Positions 1 to 7,792 of a stretch of 43,213 nt of DNA are shown here, piece by piece. The notes below the pieces were generated by a model. The model was given only the letters and a program-made list of their open reading frames with translations. It had not been told where the DNA came from and did no database searches. A program made the position numbers and the translations under genes. Position 1 is the stretch's first letter. Each line of letters opens with the position of its first letter. This DNA is from Desulforhopalus sp. (GTDB lineage: Bacteria > Desulfobacterota > Desulfobulbia > Desulfobulbales > Desulfocapsaceae), in contig JANJUM010000057.1 in NCBI GenBank assembly GCA_024710585.1, positions 1 to 43,213 on the forward strand, in the 5' to 3' direction.

Positions 1-12
1 CGGGGCCGGCCA

Positions 13-510
13 TTACGCTGCTTCGGGGTTCTTCCAGCGCTTCCAGTCGGAAACGAGATGCTCGAGTTCGATGATTCCCTGCAGCAAGGCCTCGGGGCGA
101 GGCGGGCAGCCGGGAACATAGACGTCCACCGGCAGAAAGACGTCGGCGCCGAGGACGATACTGTACTGCCCTTCGAAGGCGAAGGGCCCGCCGGAGATGG
201 CGCAGTTGCCGAGGGCCATGACCCATTTTGGTTCCGGCATCTGGTCGTAGAGGGTTTTGATGCCCGGCATCATCTTCTTGGTGATGGTGCCGGCGACGAT
301 CATCACGTCGCTCTGCCTGGCTGAGGGGCGGAAGACCTCGGCGCCGAAGCGCGACATGTCGAAGCGGGCGCATCCGGTGGCCATCATCTCGATGGCGCAG
401 CAGGCGATGCCGAAGGTCAGGGGCCAGAGGGAGTTGGCCCGGCTGATGTCGATCAGTCTGTCGGCGAGGGCGAACTGGACTATCGACGGAGGAATGTTTT
501 TCGTTCCCAC
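13..510 (-). CDS. nuoB: NADH-quinone oxidoreductase subunit B
   Basis: This is the complex I subunit that carries iron-sulfur cluster N2, the last electron carrier before quinone, in the peripheral arm at the membrane. The cluster ligands are visible: the CC pair in [11 protein letters not shown] (residues 37-38 from this start), the Cys of [10 protein letters not shown] (103) and the Cys of VPGCPPRPE (135). Length is 165 residues, normal for NuoB. I chose the GTG at 510 because it follows an AAAGGGGG ribosome site at 7 nt. An ATG at 531 in the same frame has no such site. Either way the start lies inside nuoA, so the two genes are translationally coupled. The stop is near the window edge and nuoC and later genes should lie beyond it. 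Identity is certain; the start is fairly sure. Confidence 0.96.
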   Translation of the reverse strand: MGTKNIPPSIVQFALADRLIDISRANSLWPLTFGIACCAIEMMATGCARFDMSRFGAEVFRPSARQSDVMIVAGTITKKMMPGIKTLYDQMPEPKWVMALGNCAISGGPFAFEGQYSIVLGADVFLPVDVYVPGCPPRPEALLQGIIELEHLVSDWKRWKNPEAA

Positions 511-905
511 TTGAAGACCCCCTTTATCCATGCGTAGACGATCGCCAGCGCGAGAATGCCAACGAAGAGGACTACTTCCACGAAATCGCGGATCGAGGAT
601 GCGAATATCGCATCGTTATAGACGGTGGCAACGGGGAAGAGAAAAAGGACGTCGACGTCGAAAGCCAGAAAAATCAAGGCATAGAGGTAGAAGACGACGC
701 CGTAGCGGATCCAGCTGTCACCGATCGGGTCCATGCCGCACTCGATGAACTGCTTGGCTTTGTCGCTGATCTGCCTGGTCTTGAGGGGCATGAACAGGTA
801 GACGATGACGATCGGGCCGATGGCGAAGGCCAGACCGCCGAGGACGAAGGCGGTGATCCAGAGCACCTGCTCATGATACAAGAACGTCGCGAACTGGGGT
901 TCCAT
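480..905 (-). CDS. nuoA: NADH-quinone oxidoreductase subunit A
   Basis: Small membrane subunit of complex I, at the junction of the membrane and peripheral arms near the quinone site. The 141-residue product has three hydrophobic segments: an N-terminal one (about residues 12-35), one around [24 protein letters not shown] (roughly 68-92) and a C-terminal one before KGVFKWERK. The acidic Phe-Asp-Val-Asp stretch in the second segment and the preceding Cys-Gly-Met-Asp-Pro loop (ECGMDP) are typical of the family. The start ATG follows GGGAGG at about 8 nt. It is the first gene of the leftward nuo operon and overlaps nuoB by about 30 nt. A promoter candidate and a palindrome lie upstream, in the gap shared with the divergent LysR gene. 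Confidence 0.95.
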   Translation of the reverse strand: MEPQFATFLYHEQVLWITAFVLGGLAFAIGPIVIVYLFMPLKTRQISDKAKQFIECGMDPIGDSWIRYGVVFYLYALIFLAFDVDVLFLFPVATVYNDAIFASSIRDFVEVVLFVGILALAIVYAWIKGVFKWERKTFLRR

Positions 906-942
906 GTATGAGCCTCCCTGGATGATGGTATGAGGAAAATAT

Positions 943-960
943 CAACTATACCAATAGTTG
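943..960. repeat. 18-bp palindrome in the nuo leader
   Basis: CAACTAT and ATAGTTG form perfect 7-bp arms around a 4-nt centre (ACCA). The site lies between the nuoA start (905) and the candidate nuo promoter (1002-1030). It could be an operator or a small leader hairpin. Its place between nuoA and a divergent LysR gene suggests regulation, but no factor is identified. Confidence 0.45.
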
Positions 961-1001
961 CGCCGGGTTGAGCCGGTCGCCGGTGGGCAGTCACGAGCGC
1001 A

Positions 1002-1030
1002 ACCATATAGAATTGTCCGAAGGCTGTCAA
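1002..1030 (-). promoter_or_regulatory. sigma70-type promoter candidate for nuo
   Basis: On the minus strand, TTGACA (1030-1025) is followed after 17 nt by TATGGT (1007-1002). This predicts transcription toward nuoA with a leader of nearly 100 nt. A second TTGACA lies 14 nt further upstream in the same orientation. Confidence 0.5.
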
Positions 1031-1103
1031 CAGGAAACTGTCAATATTATCACAATGTAGGAAGCAGGGAGGGCGGAAGCGGCTGCTAATAAGTAAAAGT
1101 TGC

Positions 1104-1131
1104 TTGTCTCAATGACTAAAAGTGATATAGT
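1104..1131 (+). promoter_or_regulatory. sigma70-type promoter candidate for the LysR gene
   Basis: TTGTCT (1104-1109), a 16-nt spacer, then TATAGT (1126-1131). It lies about 70 nt before the LysR start, in a locally AT-rich stretch. The LysR gene's ribosome site is GAGGAG, 9 nt before its ATG. Confidence 0.5.
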
Positions 1132-1199
1132 GGCTCTGTTTTAGGGGCAGTTAAAAGGCCCCTTCCTGTCAAGATTTTTCCGGTGAGGAGTGACGAAAC

Positions 1200-2180
1200 A
1201 TGTCTATCACCTTGAGACAATTAGAAATATTTATTGCTGTGGCGGAAACGGCGCAGGTCACCAAGGCCAGTAAAAAACTTTTTGTGACCCAGTCGGCGGT
1301 GAGCATGGCCCTGGCCGAGCTCGAAAACCAGTTGGGGGGGTCGCTCTTTGACCGCCATGGTCGCAGCCTGCTGCTCAACTCGCGGGGACGCTTCCTGCTT
1401 CCTCTTGCCAAGGATATAGTTTGTCAGGTGTCCAGCATCGAGACGATCATGTCGGAGCGCAACGACAAGCTCGACGGCAGCATCGAAGTGGTGGCCAGCA
1501 CCACCCTCGGCAATTATATCCTGCCCTATCTCATCGGTGCGTTCAAACGTGTTCATCCCAACGTCCATGTCAACATGCTGGTGTACAATACCCGGCATGC
1601 CGAGAAGCTGGTCATCGACAAGGAGATGGACGTCGGTTTCGTCGAAGGGCCTCTGTCAGGCCGGGAGGAGATCGCCTCACGGCCATGGTTCGAGGATGAA
1701 CTGCTGGTCCTCTGCGGGCCCACCGATCCTCTCGCCCATAACGAGGTCTTCGACATCAAGCGTGATCTCAAGGGCAAACGCTGGATCATGCGTGAGAGCG
1801 GCTCCGGTACTGCCGCTACTGTCAGGGAAAAGTTCGGCGCCTATATGCAGGATGTGCATGTGGTCATGGAGATGGGCCACCCGGAAGCAGTCAAGAGGGC
1901 GGTGGAGTCTGGGGCGGGGATTACCTGCCTGTCGGCTCTGAGCATCTGCCGCGAGGCCGAAAACGGCTGGCTCAAGGGGTTGCGCGTCGAGGGGCTCGAC
2001 ATGCGCCGCCAGCTCAAGATCATCCAGCACCGCGACCTTCAGCCCAGCGAAGCGCTCCAGGAGTTTCTCGCTTTCTGCGATGTCATGTCGGTCTGCGACG
2101 ACTCGCGGGTCTGTCTTTCCTCGCCCTGGAAGCTGCAGTCGCTCCTTGCCAAGCACTCGGCCCTGAAGAAGACCAACTGA
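1200..2180 (+). CDS. LysR-family regulator, YeiE-like
   Basis: A 326-residue LysR-type transcription factor. The N-terminal winged helix-turn-helix (about residues 1-62) has the usual layout: LRQLEIFIAVAE, then the recognition region VTQSAVSMALAELE and LFDR. The effector domain (about 90-300) resembles E. coli YeiE as I remember it, notably STTLGNYILPYLIG, DVGFVEG, WIMRESGSGT and GITCLSALSI. YeiE proteins have been reported to respond to sulfite and to affect iron homeostasis; I recall this and cannot check it here. The gene diverges from nuoA and is followed by the convergent truA. Targets could be itself, nuo, or distant genes. Family is sure; YeiE subgroup is likely. Confidence 0.9.
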   Translation: MSITLRQLEIFIAVAETAQVTKASKKLFVTQSAVSMALAELENQLGGSLFDRHGRSLLLNSRGRFLLPLAKDIVCQVSSIETIMSERNDKLDGSIEVVASTTLGNYILPYLIGAFKRVHPNVHVNMLVYNTRHAEKLVIDKEMDVGFVEGPLSGREEIASRPWFEDELLVLCGPTDPLAHNEVFDIKRDLKGKRWIMRESGSGTAATVREKFGAYMQDVHVVMEMGHPEAVKRAVESGAGITCLSALSICREAENGWLKGLRVEGLDMRRQLKIIQHRDLQPSEALQEFLAFCDVMSVCDDSRVCLSSPWKLQSLLAKHSALKKTN

Positions 2181-2219
2181 TCCAATGCGATAGGGTCTGG
2201 GCGCTCTAGCTAGCCGCGG

Positions 2220-2990
2220 TCAGTAGAAGACGCGGCTGAGCCACAGACCGTGGGCCGGTGCGGTCGGCCCGGCCATGCTGCGCTCTCTTGCGGCAAGAAT
2301 AGCGGCGAACTCCTCCTCGGTGATCCTGCCCCGACCCGCCTCGAGCAGCGTACCCACCATATTCCTCACCATATTACGTAGAAAGCCGTCCCCCTGAAAG
2401 TGCAGGACGATCATGGAGCCATCCTCTTCGGCGAGGCGCGCGCTGTGAATGGTTCGTACAGCACCACGTCCGCCGGGGGCGGCTTTGTCGCGGGTCCCGC
2501 TGTTCTCGAACGAGGAGAAATCGTGGGTGCCCTCGAGCAGGCCGAGGCAACGTGATATGGCCTGGAGGTCGGGCCTGTGCGTGATATGCAGGGTGTAGTG
2601 CCGCAGTCGGGGAGGTTGGATGGGGCCATGGAAGATCTCGTAGCGATACTCCTTGGCGACGGCGGAGAAGCGTGCGTGGAAGGTCGGCTCAGCCTCCTCG
2701 GCGGCATAGATGCGGATGGCGAGGGGGAGCATGGCATTGAGGCCGCGGCGGAAATTGGCGCAGGAGATTCTCGCCGCGGTATGGAAATGGGCGACCATGC
2801 CATCGGCGTGCACTCCGGCATCGGTGCGCCCGGCACCGTGCACGAAGACCTCGGCGCGGGTCATCACCGCCAGTGCCGCCTCGATCTCGCCCTGGATGGT
2901 GCGACCGTTCTCCTGCCGCTGCCAGCCGCTGAAGTCGCTGCCGTCATAGCCGATGAGCAGCCTGATGTTGCGCGTCGCCGGCATCGGCAC
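2220..2990 (-). CDS. truA: tRNA pseudouridine(38-40) synthase
   Basis: Converts uridines 38, 39 and 40 in the anticodon stem-loop of many tRNAs to pseudouridine. The catalytic motif GRTDAGVHA is present near residue 60 and holds the active-site Asp. The N-terminal IGYDGSDFSGWQRQ and C-terminal GDGFLRNMVRNMVGT are also hallmarks. Length 256 residues is normal. The start is a GTG at 2990, with an ATG two codons later at 2984; neither has a clear ribosome site. Translation probably depends on coupling to argC, whose stop is only 6 nt upstream. It is the last gene of the leftward block and converges with the LysR gene. Confidence 0.95.
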   Translation of the reverse strand: MPMPATRNIRLLIGYDGSDFSGWQRQENGRTIQGEIEAALAVMTRAEVFVHGAGRTDAGVHADGMVAHFHTAARISCANFRRGLNAMLPLAIRIYAAEEAEPTFHARFSAVAKEYRYEIFHGPIQPPRLRHYTLHITHRPDLQAISRCLGLLEGTHDFSSFENSGTRDKAAPGGRGAVRTIHSARLAEEDGSMIVLHFQGDGFLRNMVRNMVGTLLEAGRGRITEEEFAAILAARERSMAGPTAPAHGLWLSRVFY

Positions 2991-2996
2991 GGGGCG

Positions 2997-4037
2997 TCAG
3001 GGAAAGAGCGGCACGGTGCTCAGCCCCGCCGTCTCGGGGAAGCCAAACATGATGTTCATGTTCTGTACTGCTTGTCCCGAAGCCCCCTTGACGATATTGT
3101 CGATGGCCGACATGACGATGACCCGCCCTGTGGCTGTATCGACTTTGAAGGCGATATCGCAGAAGTTGGAGCCTCGCACGTATTGTGTCGCCGGCAGGGT
3201 GCGGTCACCGAGGACACGGATGAAGGGCTCTTCTGCATAGCGTTTCCGGTAGAGTTCGTTGATCGTCTGGCTGTCGAAGCCTGGCTTCAAGGTTGCGTAG
3301 ATCGTGCTGAGTATGCCGCGCGAGATTGGCAGGAGATGGGGGGTGAAGGTCACTTGCACCGCCATGCCGGATAGCTTGCTCAACTCCTGCTCGATCTCCG
3401 GGGTGTGGCGGTGTGTCCGGCCGACTTTGTAGGGCCTGAAGCCATCGTGTACCTCGCAGAAGAGGCTGCCGGTCTGCGCGGCGCGCCCCGCCCCGGAGGT
3501 GCCCGATTTGGAGTCGGCGATGATTGACAACGGGTCGATGGCCCCAGCCTCGAGCAGCGGGGCGAGGGCGAGGATGATCGACGTGGGATAGCAGCCCGGG
3601 TTGGCGACGAGGTCGCAGCCCCTGATGCGCTCCCGCGCCAGCTCGGGGAGGCCATAAACCGCTTTGGCAAGCAGCTGTGGCGAGCTGTGCGGCTCGTACC
3701 ATTGCTCGTAGACGGCAACGTCACGCAAACGGAAGTCGGCGGAGAGGTCGATGACCTTCCGGCCGGCGGCGAGCAACTGGGGCACGAGGTCCATGGCCGT
3801 CTTGTGGGGGACGGCGGTGAAGAAGAGCTCGGCCCGCTGACAGAGTTCGTCGATGCCGGGATTGTCGCAGATGATGGTCACCGCTTTGCCGAGGCTGGGA
3901 AAGATGTCTGCCAGGGCGGTACCGGCGTATTGGCGTGAGGTGGCCGCGGTCAGCTCCACCTGCGGGTGACGTGAGAGAATCCTGGCCAGTTCCGCCCCGG
4001 TATAGCCCGAGGCGCCGATGATTGCCGTCTTGATCAT
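2997..4037 (-). CDS. argC: N-acetyl-gamma-glutamyl-phosphate reductase
   Basis: Third step of arginine synthesis: NADPH-dependent reduction of N-acetyl-glutamyl phosphate to the semialdehyde, in the cytoplasm. The N-terminus carries the Rossmann motif GASGYTGAELAR (about residues 7-18). The catalytic Cys sits in NPGCYPTS, and SGTSGAGR and the C-terminal AVQNMNIMFG also fit. Length 346 residues matches the family. The frame is open far upstream (to 4346), but that extension runs through a hairpin and up to the edge of rpsI and has no homology, so I start at the ATG before IKTAIIG. The ribosome site is weak. The gene lies below the rpsI hairpin and 6 nt before truA. No other arg gene is in the window. 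Confidence 0.95.
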   Translation of the reverse strand: MIKTAIIGASGYTGAELARILSRHPQVELTAATSRQYAGTALADIFPSLGKAVTIICDNPGIDELCQRAELFFTAVPHKTAMDLVPQLLAAGRKVIDLSADFRLRDVAVYEQWYEPHSSPQLLAKAVYGLPELARERIRGCDLVANPGCYPTSIILALAPLLEAGAIDPLSIIADSKSGTSGAGRAAQTGSLFCEVHDGFRPYKVGRTHRHTPEIEQELSKLSGMAVQVTFTPHLLPISRGILSTIYATLKPGFDSQTINELYRKRYAEEPFIRVLGDRTLPATQYVRGSNFCDIAFKVDTATGRVIVMSAIDNIVKGASGQAVQNMNIMFGFPETAGLSTVPLFP

Positions 4038-4080
4038 GAGCGTGTGTCCCGAAGTGAAGGGTTGGCGGGGGGAGAAACGG

Positions 4081-4119
4081 AACAAGGGGAATGACGGTCG
4101 GACCGTCATTCCCCTTGTT
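4081..4119 (-). terminator. Long perfect hairpin between rpsI and argC
   Basis: Two 19-nt arms (4081-4099 and 4101-4119) are exact reverse complements around a single central base. In RNA this gives a stem of about 17-18 bp with a tiny loop. It lies about 70 nt beyond the rpsI stop and 44 nt before the argC start. Only a patchy T-rich stretch follows on the minus strand, so it could be a terminator, an RNA-processing site or a stabiliser of the ribosomal-protein mRNA. Confidence 0.65.
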
Positions 4120-4189
4120 GCATAACTGGCGGTGTCCTCTCCCCGATGTGGCCAGCCGAAAACGGGTGACCTCGGGGAGCGGCGAGGGA

Positions 4190-4582
4190 CTAGCGCTTGG
4201 AGAACTGGAACTTGGCCCTGGCGCCCTTCTGGCCGTATTTTTTGCGTTCCTTCATGCGCGGGTCGCGGGTCAGCAGCCCGGACTGCTTGAGGGGCAGGCG
4301 GGTGTCGGGGCTGGTCTCGAGCAGGGCGCGAGAGATGCCGTGGCACAGGGCGTCTGCCTGGGCGGATTTTCCCCCACCGCGCAGGGTGGCGACGACATCG
4401 TACTGCTCCATGGTTTCAGTGACACTGAACGGCTTGACGATGCGCTGATTTTTGAAAATCTGTCCAAAATACTCATCAACTTCCATGTCGTTGACGATCA
4501 TTTTGCCGCTGCCGGGAGTAAGCCAGACCCGAGCGACCGCATTTTTTCTCTTGCCGGTGGCGTAATAACGAACCTGTGCCAT
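4190..4582 (-). CDS. rpsI: 30S ribosomal protein S9
   Basis: Small-subunit ribosomal protein whose C-terminal tail reaches the P-site tRNA. The 130-residue product starts AQVRYYATGKRKNAVARVWL and ends in the conserved basic tail with RKKYGQKGARAKFQFSKR, the final Lys-Arg being the family signature. GGGKSAQADALCHGISRALL is also typical. The start follows GGAGAGAG at a good distance. It lies 18 nt below rplM, the universal L13-S9 pair. Confidence 0.98.
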   Translation of the reverse strand: MAQVRYYATGKRKNAVARVWLTPGSGKMIVNDMEVDEYFGQIFKNQRIVKPFSVTETMEQYDVVATLRGGGKSAQADALCHGISRALLETSPDTRLPLKQSGLLTRDPRMKERKKYGQKGARAKFQFSKR

Positions 4583-4600
4583 GATGTTCTCTCTCCAGTA

Positions 4601-5029
4601 TTAGATATCCAGCACAACCGGTTGCTGCGCTGCATGGGGATGGTTGGTGCCGGCGTAAATCTTCAACTTCTTCAGCTGGGCGCGGCCGAGCTTGTTTTTC
4701 GGCAGCATGCCACGCACCGCATGCATGAGCAGGTCGGTGGGGTGTTTGGCGAGCAGCTCCTTGGCGGAGGCTTCTTTCAAGCCGCCCATATAGCCGGTGT
4801 GGCGGTAGTATTTCTTGTCGTCGAGCTTGTTGCCGGTCAAGGCGATCTTCTCGGCATTGGTGACGACGATGAAATCTCCGTTATCGATGAAGGAGGAGAA
4901 GGTCGGCTTGTGCTTGCCGCGCAGCCGATTGGCGATTTCCGAAGCCAGGCGACCGAGCACCTTGTTCTCGGCGTCGACGACGTACCATTTCTTCTCGATC
5001 TCGTTGACTGGGGCAAGATAGGTCTTCAT
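4601..5029 (-). CDS. rplM: 50S ribosomal protein L13
   Basis: Early-assembly large-subunit protein that binds 23S rRNA. The 142-residue product shows the family landmarks: [16 protein letters not shown] near the N-terminus, [21 protein letters not shown] and the [13 protein letters not shown] motif. I start at the ATG at 5029 ([10 protein letters not shown]), preceded by GAGGGA at about 6 nt. A TTG four codons upstream is possible but less likely and would make the protein longer than usual. A terminator-like hairpin lies just 31 nt upstream, between this gene and the tRNA. Confidence 0.98.
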   Translation of the reverse strand: MKTYLAPVNEIEKKWYVVDAENKVLGRLASEIANRLRGKHKPTFSSFIDNGDFIVVTNAEKIALTGNKLDDKKYYRHTGYMGGLKEASAKELLAKHPTDLLMHAVRGMLPKNKLGRAQLKKLKIYAGTNHPHAAQQPVVLDI

Positions 5030-5059
5030 TGTATCCCTCAAAGATTCGATCTTTTTAAC

Positions 5060-5090
5060 AAAAAAAGGTCCGAACGGCGTCGAACCTTTT
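5060..5090 (-). terminator. Hairpin with T-run between tRNA-Gly and rplM
   Basis: On the minus strand, AAAAGGT and ACCTTTT (5090-5084 and 5069-5063) pair around a short GC extension with one mismatch and a loop of about 6 nt. The stem runs directly into seven T residues. This is a good intrinsic terminator for the tRNA transcript. It leaves too little room for a separate rplM promoter downstream. Confidence 0.7.
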
Positions 5091-5102
5091 GTATTCGGTG
5101 CG

Positions 5103-5177
<75 letters not shown>

Positions 5178-5210
5178 TGCTTGTCTGTGCCTCTCGGCAA
5201 AACTGCGGTG

Positions 5211-5239
5211 TTTATACAAGGTTCGTTCTGGGGTGTCAA
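5211..5239 (-). promoter_or_regulatory. Strong sigma70 promoter for tRNA-Gly
   Basis: On the minus strand, TTGACA (5239-5234) and TATAAA (5216-5211) are separated by exactly 17 nt. The predicted start of transcription, near 5203, is about 26 nt before the mature tRNA. It may also feed rplM and rpsI through readthrough of the hairpin at 5060-5090. Confidence 0.8.
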
Positions 5240-5636
5240 TTAAAAAATGCTCGAGCTAAGCATGACAATATATATGTTTTCTGCTTTCCTGTCACGAAAA
5301 AATAGAGATGGAATCGTCGCTTTAGGGTATGCTGGGTGGACTCCGCCGACACTGGATGCGGTCACTGGTTCTCTATGGGCTGGGCTCACAATGAGATTTT
5401 TAGCTCGCCAGCCGTTCCAGCCAGGGCGTTGAAAAGCAGTTGATGCCACCTGTCGCCACCGAGGCAGCGATTCATGGACGTCATGTCTTGGGGTGGGGAC
5501 CAGCCTGATGTGAGAGATGTGCCAGCGGCTGGAATGGATTGTGGCGAGGCGGGTCGCGGCTTCGAGGAGCAGCTGCCGGCAAGCGAGACGCGACCGACGA
5601 ACGCAGCTGAAGATACTTGGCAACTACGAAGAGACA
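5240..5636. other. Non-coding gap between tRNA-Gly promoter and hisB
   Basis: About 400 nt without a credible gene. The first 60 nt are AT-rich, with GCTCGAGC and an ATGCT/AGCAT inverted repeat around 5248-5264. The rest is of ordinary GC. Short open frames on both strands match no family I recognise. The hisB promoter should lie here, but I cannot point to a convincing one. Confidence 0.6.
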
Positions 5637-6245
5637 ATGAGCAGCGAAGACACCCCCAGGGCGCCACGAAGGGCCGAGATCATCCGCAAGACCAGGGAAA
5701 CCGACATCCTCCTCGATCTCGGCCTCGATGGCTGTGGCCGGGGCGAAATCGACAGCGGTGTGCCTTTTCTTGACCACATGCTGACCTTGTTTGCCGTACA
5801 CGGCTTCTTCGACCTCAAGGTCACCGCCACCGGCGATACCATGGTTGACGATCACCACAGCGTCGAGGACCTCGGCATCTGCCTTGGCCGGGCCCTTTCC
5901 TCGTCCCTTGGCGCTCTGGAGGGGATAGCTCGCTACGGCAGCTGTCATCTGCCTATGGACGAGACCCTGGTGCGGGTGGTGCTCGATGTCTGCAACCGCC
6001 CCTACCTCCACTGGGGGGTGACGGTGCGCGAGGAAAAGCTCGGCACATTCGATACCGCCCTGGCCAAGGAGTTTTTCCGGGCGGTGGCGCAACATGGCGG
6101 GCTCACCCTCCATATTGATCTCTTGCACGGGGAAAATGGGCACCATATAATAGAGGCGATTTTCAAAGGGTTCGGTCGGGCCCTGAAGGCGGCGGTGACC
6201 CCGATCGCCCTTGCCGGGCCGCTCTCCTCCAAGGGCAGTCTGTAA
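5637..6245 (+). CDS. hisB: Imidazoleglycerol-phosphate dehydratase
   Basis: Catalyses the dehydration step of histidine synthesis, imidazoleglycerol phosphate to imidazoleacetol phosphate, using two Mn ions. The metal and active-site motifs are present: FLDHMLTLFAVHGFFDL (about residue 42), DDHHSVEDLGICLG (about 70), and GENGHHIIEAIFKGF near the C-terminus. It is the 202-residue monofunctional form without the phosphatase domain found in E. coli HisB. The open frame extends upstream to 5517, but homology begins just after the ATG at 5637. The ribosome site (GAAGAG) is modest. No other his genes are in the window. The lipoprotein gene follows after 55 nt. Confidence 0.96.
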   Translation: MSSEDTPRAPRRAEIIRKTRETDILLDLGLDGCGRGEIDSGVPFLDHMLTLFAVHGFFDLKVTATGDTMVDDHHSVEDLGICLGRALSSSLGALEGIARYGSCHLPMDETLVRVVLDVCNRPYLHWGVTVREEKLGTFDTALAKEFFRAVAQHGGLTLHIDLLHGENGHHIIEAIFKGFGRALKAAVTPIALAGPLSSKGSL

Positions 6246-6300
6246 AGGATCGATGGTCAAGGTGCCGATGGGCACGTTTTGCATGCGGGGGTATGTCGAG

Positions 6301-6930
6301 ATGAAGATATCGGGTGTCGCGGTGGGCTGTGGAATTTCCTTGATGCTGCTGACCGCATGTGCCAGTACCGGCGGGAGCAGCGATCAGGGGCGGGTGCCGC
6401 TCAGGCCGCTTTCCTGCATCGCTGTGCTGCCGGCCGAGGCCGCCTTCGACAAGGATGTGCAGTGGTCGGCGGAGCAGCGGCGCTCCCTGGCCGAGGGGGC
6501 GGCATTTGCCACTGAGGTGACCTCGCGGCAGCTCGATGGCAACCCCAAGGTGCGCCTGGTAACCCCCAGTCAGGCGGCGAAGATCAGCTCAGAACTCTCC
6601 CACGGGGTGTTCGGCACGGTCTCCGCGGTCGGTCGTCAGGTGGGCTGCGACGGCGTCCTCACCACCACCGTGCGCCGCTTCAAACAGCGTGAAGGAACGG
6701 AATACGCCATCGAGGACCCGGCTTCAGCCGAGTTCACCATGACGCTGGTGCACGCCGGCAGCGGTGCGGTCTTATGGACCGGGGACTACCAGGAAACTCA
6801 GGAATCCTTTCTCGACAATATCCTCGCCATCGAGAAGGTGCAGAGCCGTGGCCTCAAGTGGGTGAGTGTCGAGCAACTCATGGAGCAGGGGCTGAGCGAA
6901 CGGCTCGCCGCCTGCCCTTACCTGCAATAG
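6301..6930 (+). CDS. Predicted lipoprotein with a CsgG/LpoB-like domain
   Basis: A 209-residue predicted lipoprotein. The signal peptide is clear: MKISG, a hydrophobic core, then the lipobox LLTAC with Cys20 as the lipidation site. The mature part begins with a Gly/Ser-rich linker, then an alpha/beta domain starting at CIAVLPAEAAF, with VRLVTPSQAAKISSEL, GCDGVLTTTVRRFKQ, MTLVHAGSGAVLWTGDYQE and a C-terminal helix. That pattern recalls the nucleotide-free Rossmann-like folds of CsgG, LpoB and TolB N-terminal domains, but I would not assign a function. The start was chosen because the signal peptide begins there and GGGGG lies 8 nt upstream; the frame is open to 6211. It is probably co-transcribed with hisB without being functionally linked. 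Confidence 0.75.
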   Translation: MKISGVAVGCGISLMLLTACASTGGSSDQGRVPLRPLSCIAVLPAEAAFDKDVQWSAEQRRSLAEGAAFATEVTSRQLDGNPKVRLVTPSQAAKISSELSHGVFGTVSAVGRQVGCDGVLTTTVRRFKQREGTEYAIEDPASAEFTMTLVHAGSGAVLWTGDYQETQESFLDNILAIEKVQSRGLKWVSVEQLMEQGLSERLAACPYLQ

Positions 6931-7063
6931 ATTTCCGGCGCGCATCCCCGCAACCGCCGCGCCGCTGCGGGAGCGCGCTGCCGAGAACCTTCGCCAGCGC
7001 TGCTATTGCAGGTCTGGTCGGTTCGCCGCCACTGTCACCATCTTCCTCCCCAACTTCGTCGCG

Positions 7064-7792
7064 ATGACCAGCGGGTTTCGACTGCCAGCCTCCATCAACC
7101 GCAGGATCGGCCGGGCGATGCACGACTACGGCATGTTTGCCGCCGGGGACCGCGTGCTGGTGGCGATCTCCGGCGGCGTCGACAGCATGGTACTCGCCGT
7201 GGTGCTGCGCCTCTGGCAAGAAAAAGCGCCCATCGAGTTCACTCTGCTGCCCTGCCATGTCGATCACGGTTTCTGGCGGCAGGGGCGAGATGAGCTTCCC
7301 CCACAGGAGTCCATCGGCCGCCAGCTGTCGGCCTGGGGGCTTAGGCTGACAATTGTTCCGGAGCGGGATCTCGCCGCGGGGGAGCGCACCTGCTTTCTCT
7401 GTGCGCGCAACAGACGCAATGTACTGTTCGACCTTGCCCGCACCCACGGCTGCAACAAGCTGGCGGTAGGACACCACAAGGACGATCTCATCGAGACCCT
7501 GTGGCTCAACGCCATCTACAGCGGCAACCTCTCGACCATGGTGCCGCGTCAGGACCTCTTCGATGGCAACCTCGCCCTGGTCAGGCCCCTCGCCTACCTG
7601 GATAAGGATGAGGTCGTCGGGCTTGCCAGAGAGCTTGGTCTCGTCGCGGTGAAAAACCTCTGCCCCCTGTCCGTCGACACGAGGCGCGAACGGGTGCGGG
7701 AACTGCTCGAACGCCTTTACGCCGAGGAGCCGCGCGCCAAGAGCTCGCTGTTCGCCGCGCTGGGCAATGTACGGAGGGACTACCTGTTGTGA
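7064..7792 (+). CDS. TtcA-family tRNA thiolation ATPase
   Basis: A PP-loop ATPase of the TtcA group, which adenylates tRNA and installs 2-thiocytidine at position 32. The PP-loop SGGVDS sits at residues 36-41. Cysteines 110 and 113 (CFLCARNRR) and 200 (NLCPLS) match the three ligands that hold the [4Fe-4S] cluster in TtcA. AVGHHKDDLIETLWLN and the C-terminal SLFAALGNVRRDYLL are also typical. The product is 242 residues, slightly short. The alternative, a TilS lysidine synthetase, is unlikely because TilS lacks these cysteines. Its last codons overlap the next gene's GTG (GTGA), so the two are translationally coupled. About 130 nt of GC-rich sequence separate it from the lipoprotein. Confidence 0.88.
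   Translation: MTSGFRLPASINRRIGRAMHDYGMFAAGDRVLVAISGGVDSMVLAVVLRLWQEKAPIEFTLLPCHVDHGFWRQGRDELPPQESIGRQLSAWGLRLTIVPERDLAAGERTCFLCARNRRNVLFDLARTHGCNKLAVGHHKDDLIETLWLNAIYSGNLSTMVPRQDLFDGNLALVRPLAYLDKDEVVGLARELGLVAVKNLCPLSVDTRRERVRELLERLYAEEPRAKSSLFAALGNVRRDYLL

Noticed and set aside
2997-4346. argC extended to 449 residues
   Set aside because: The extra N-terminal part runs through the rpsI-argC hairpin and rpsI itself and lacks homology; the Rossmann start fits the ATG at 4037.
5247-5432. 61-codon frame between tRNA-Gly and hisB
   Set aside because: No recognisable domain or ribosome site, and it overlaps other equally poor frames.
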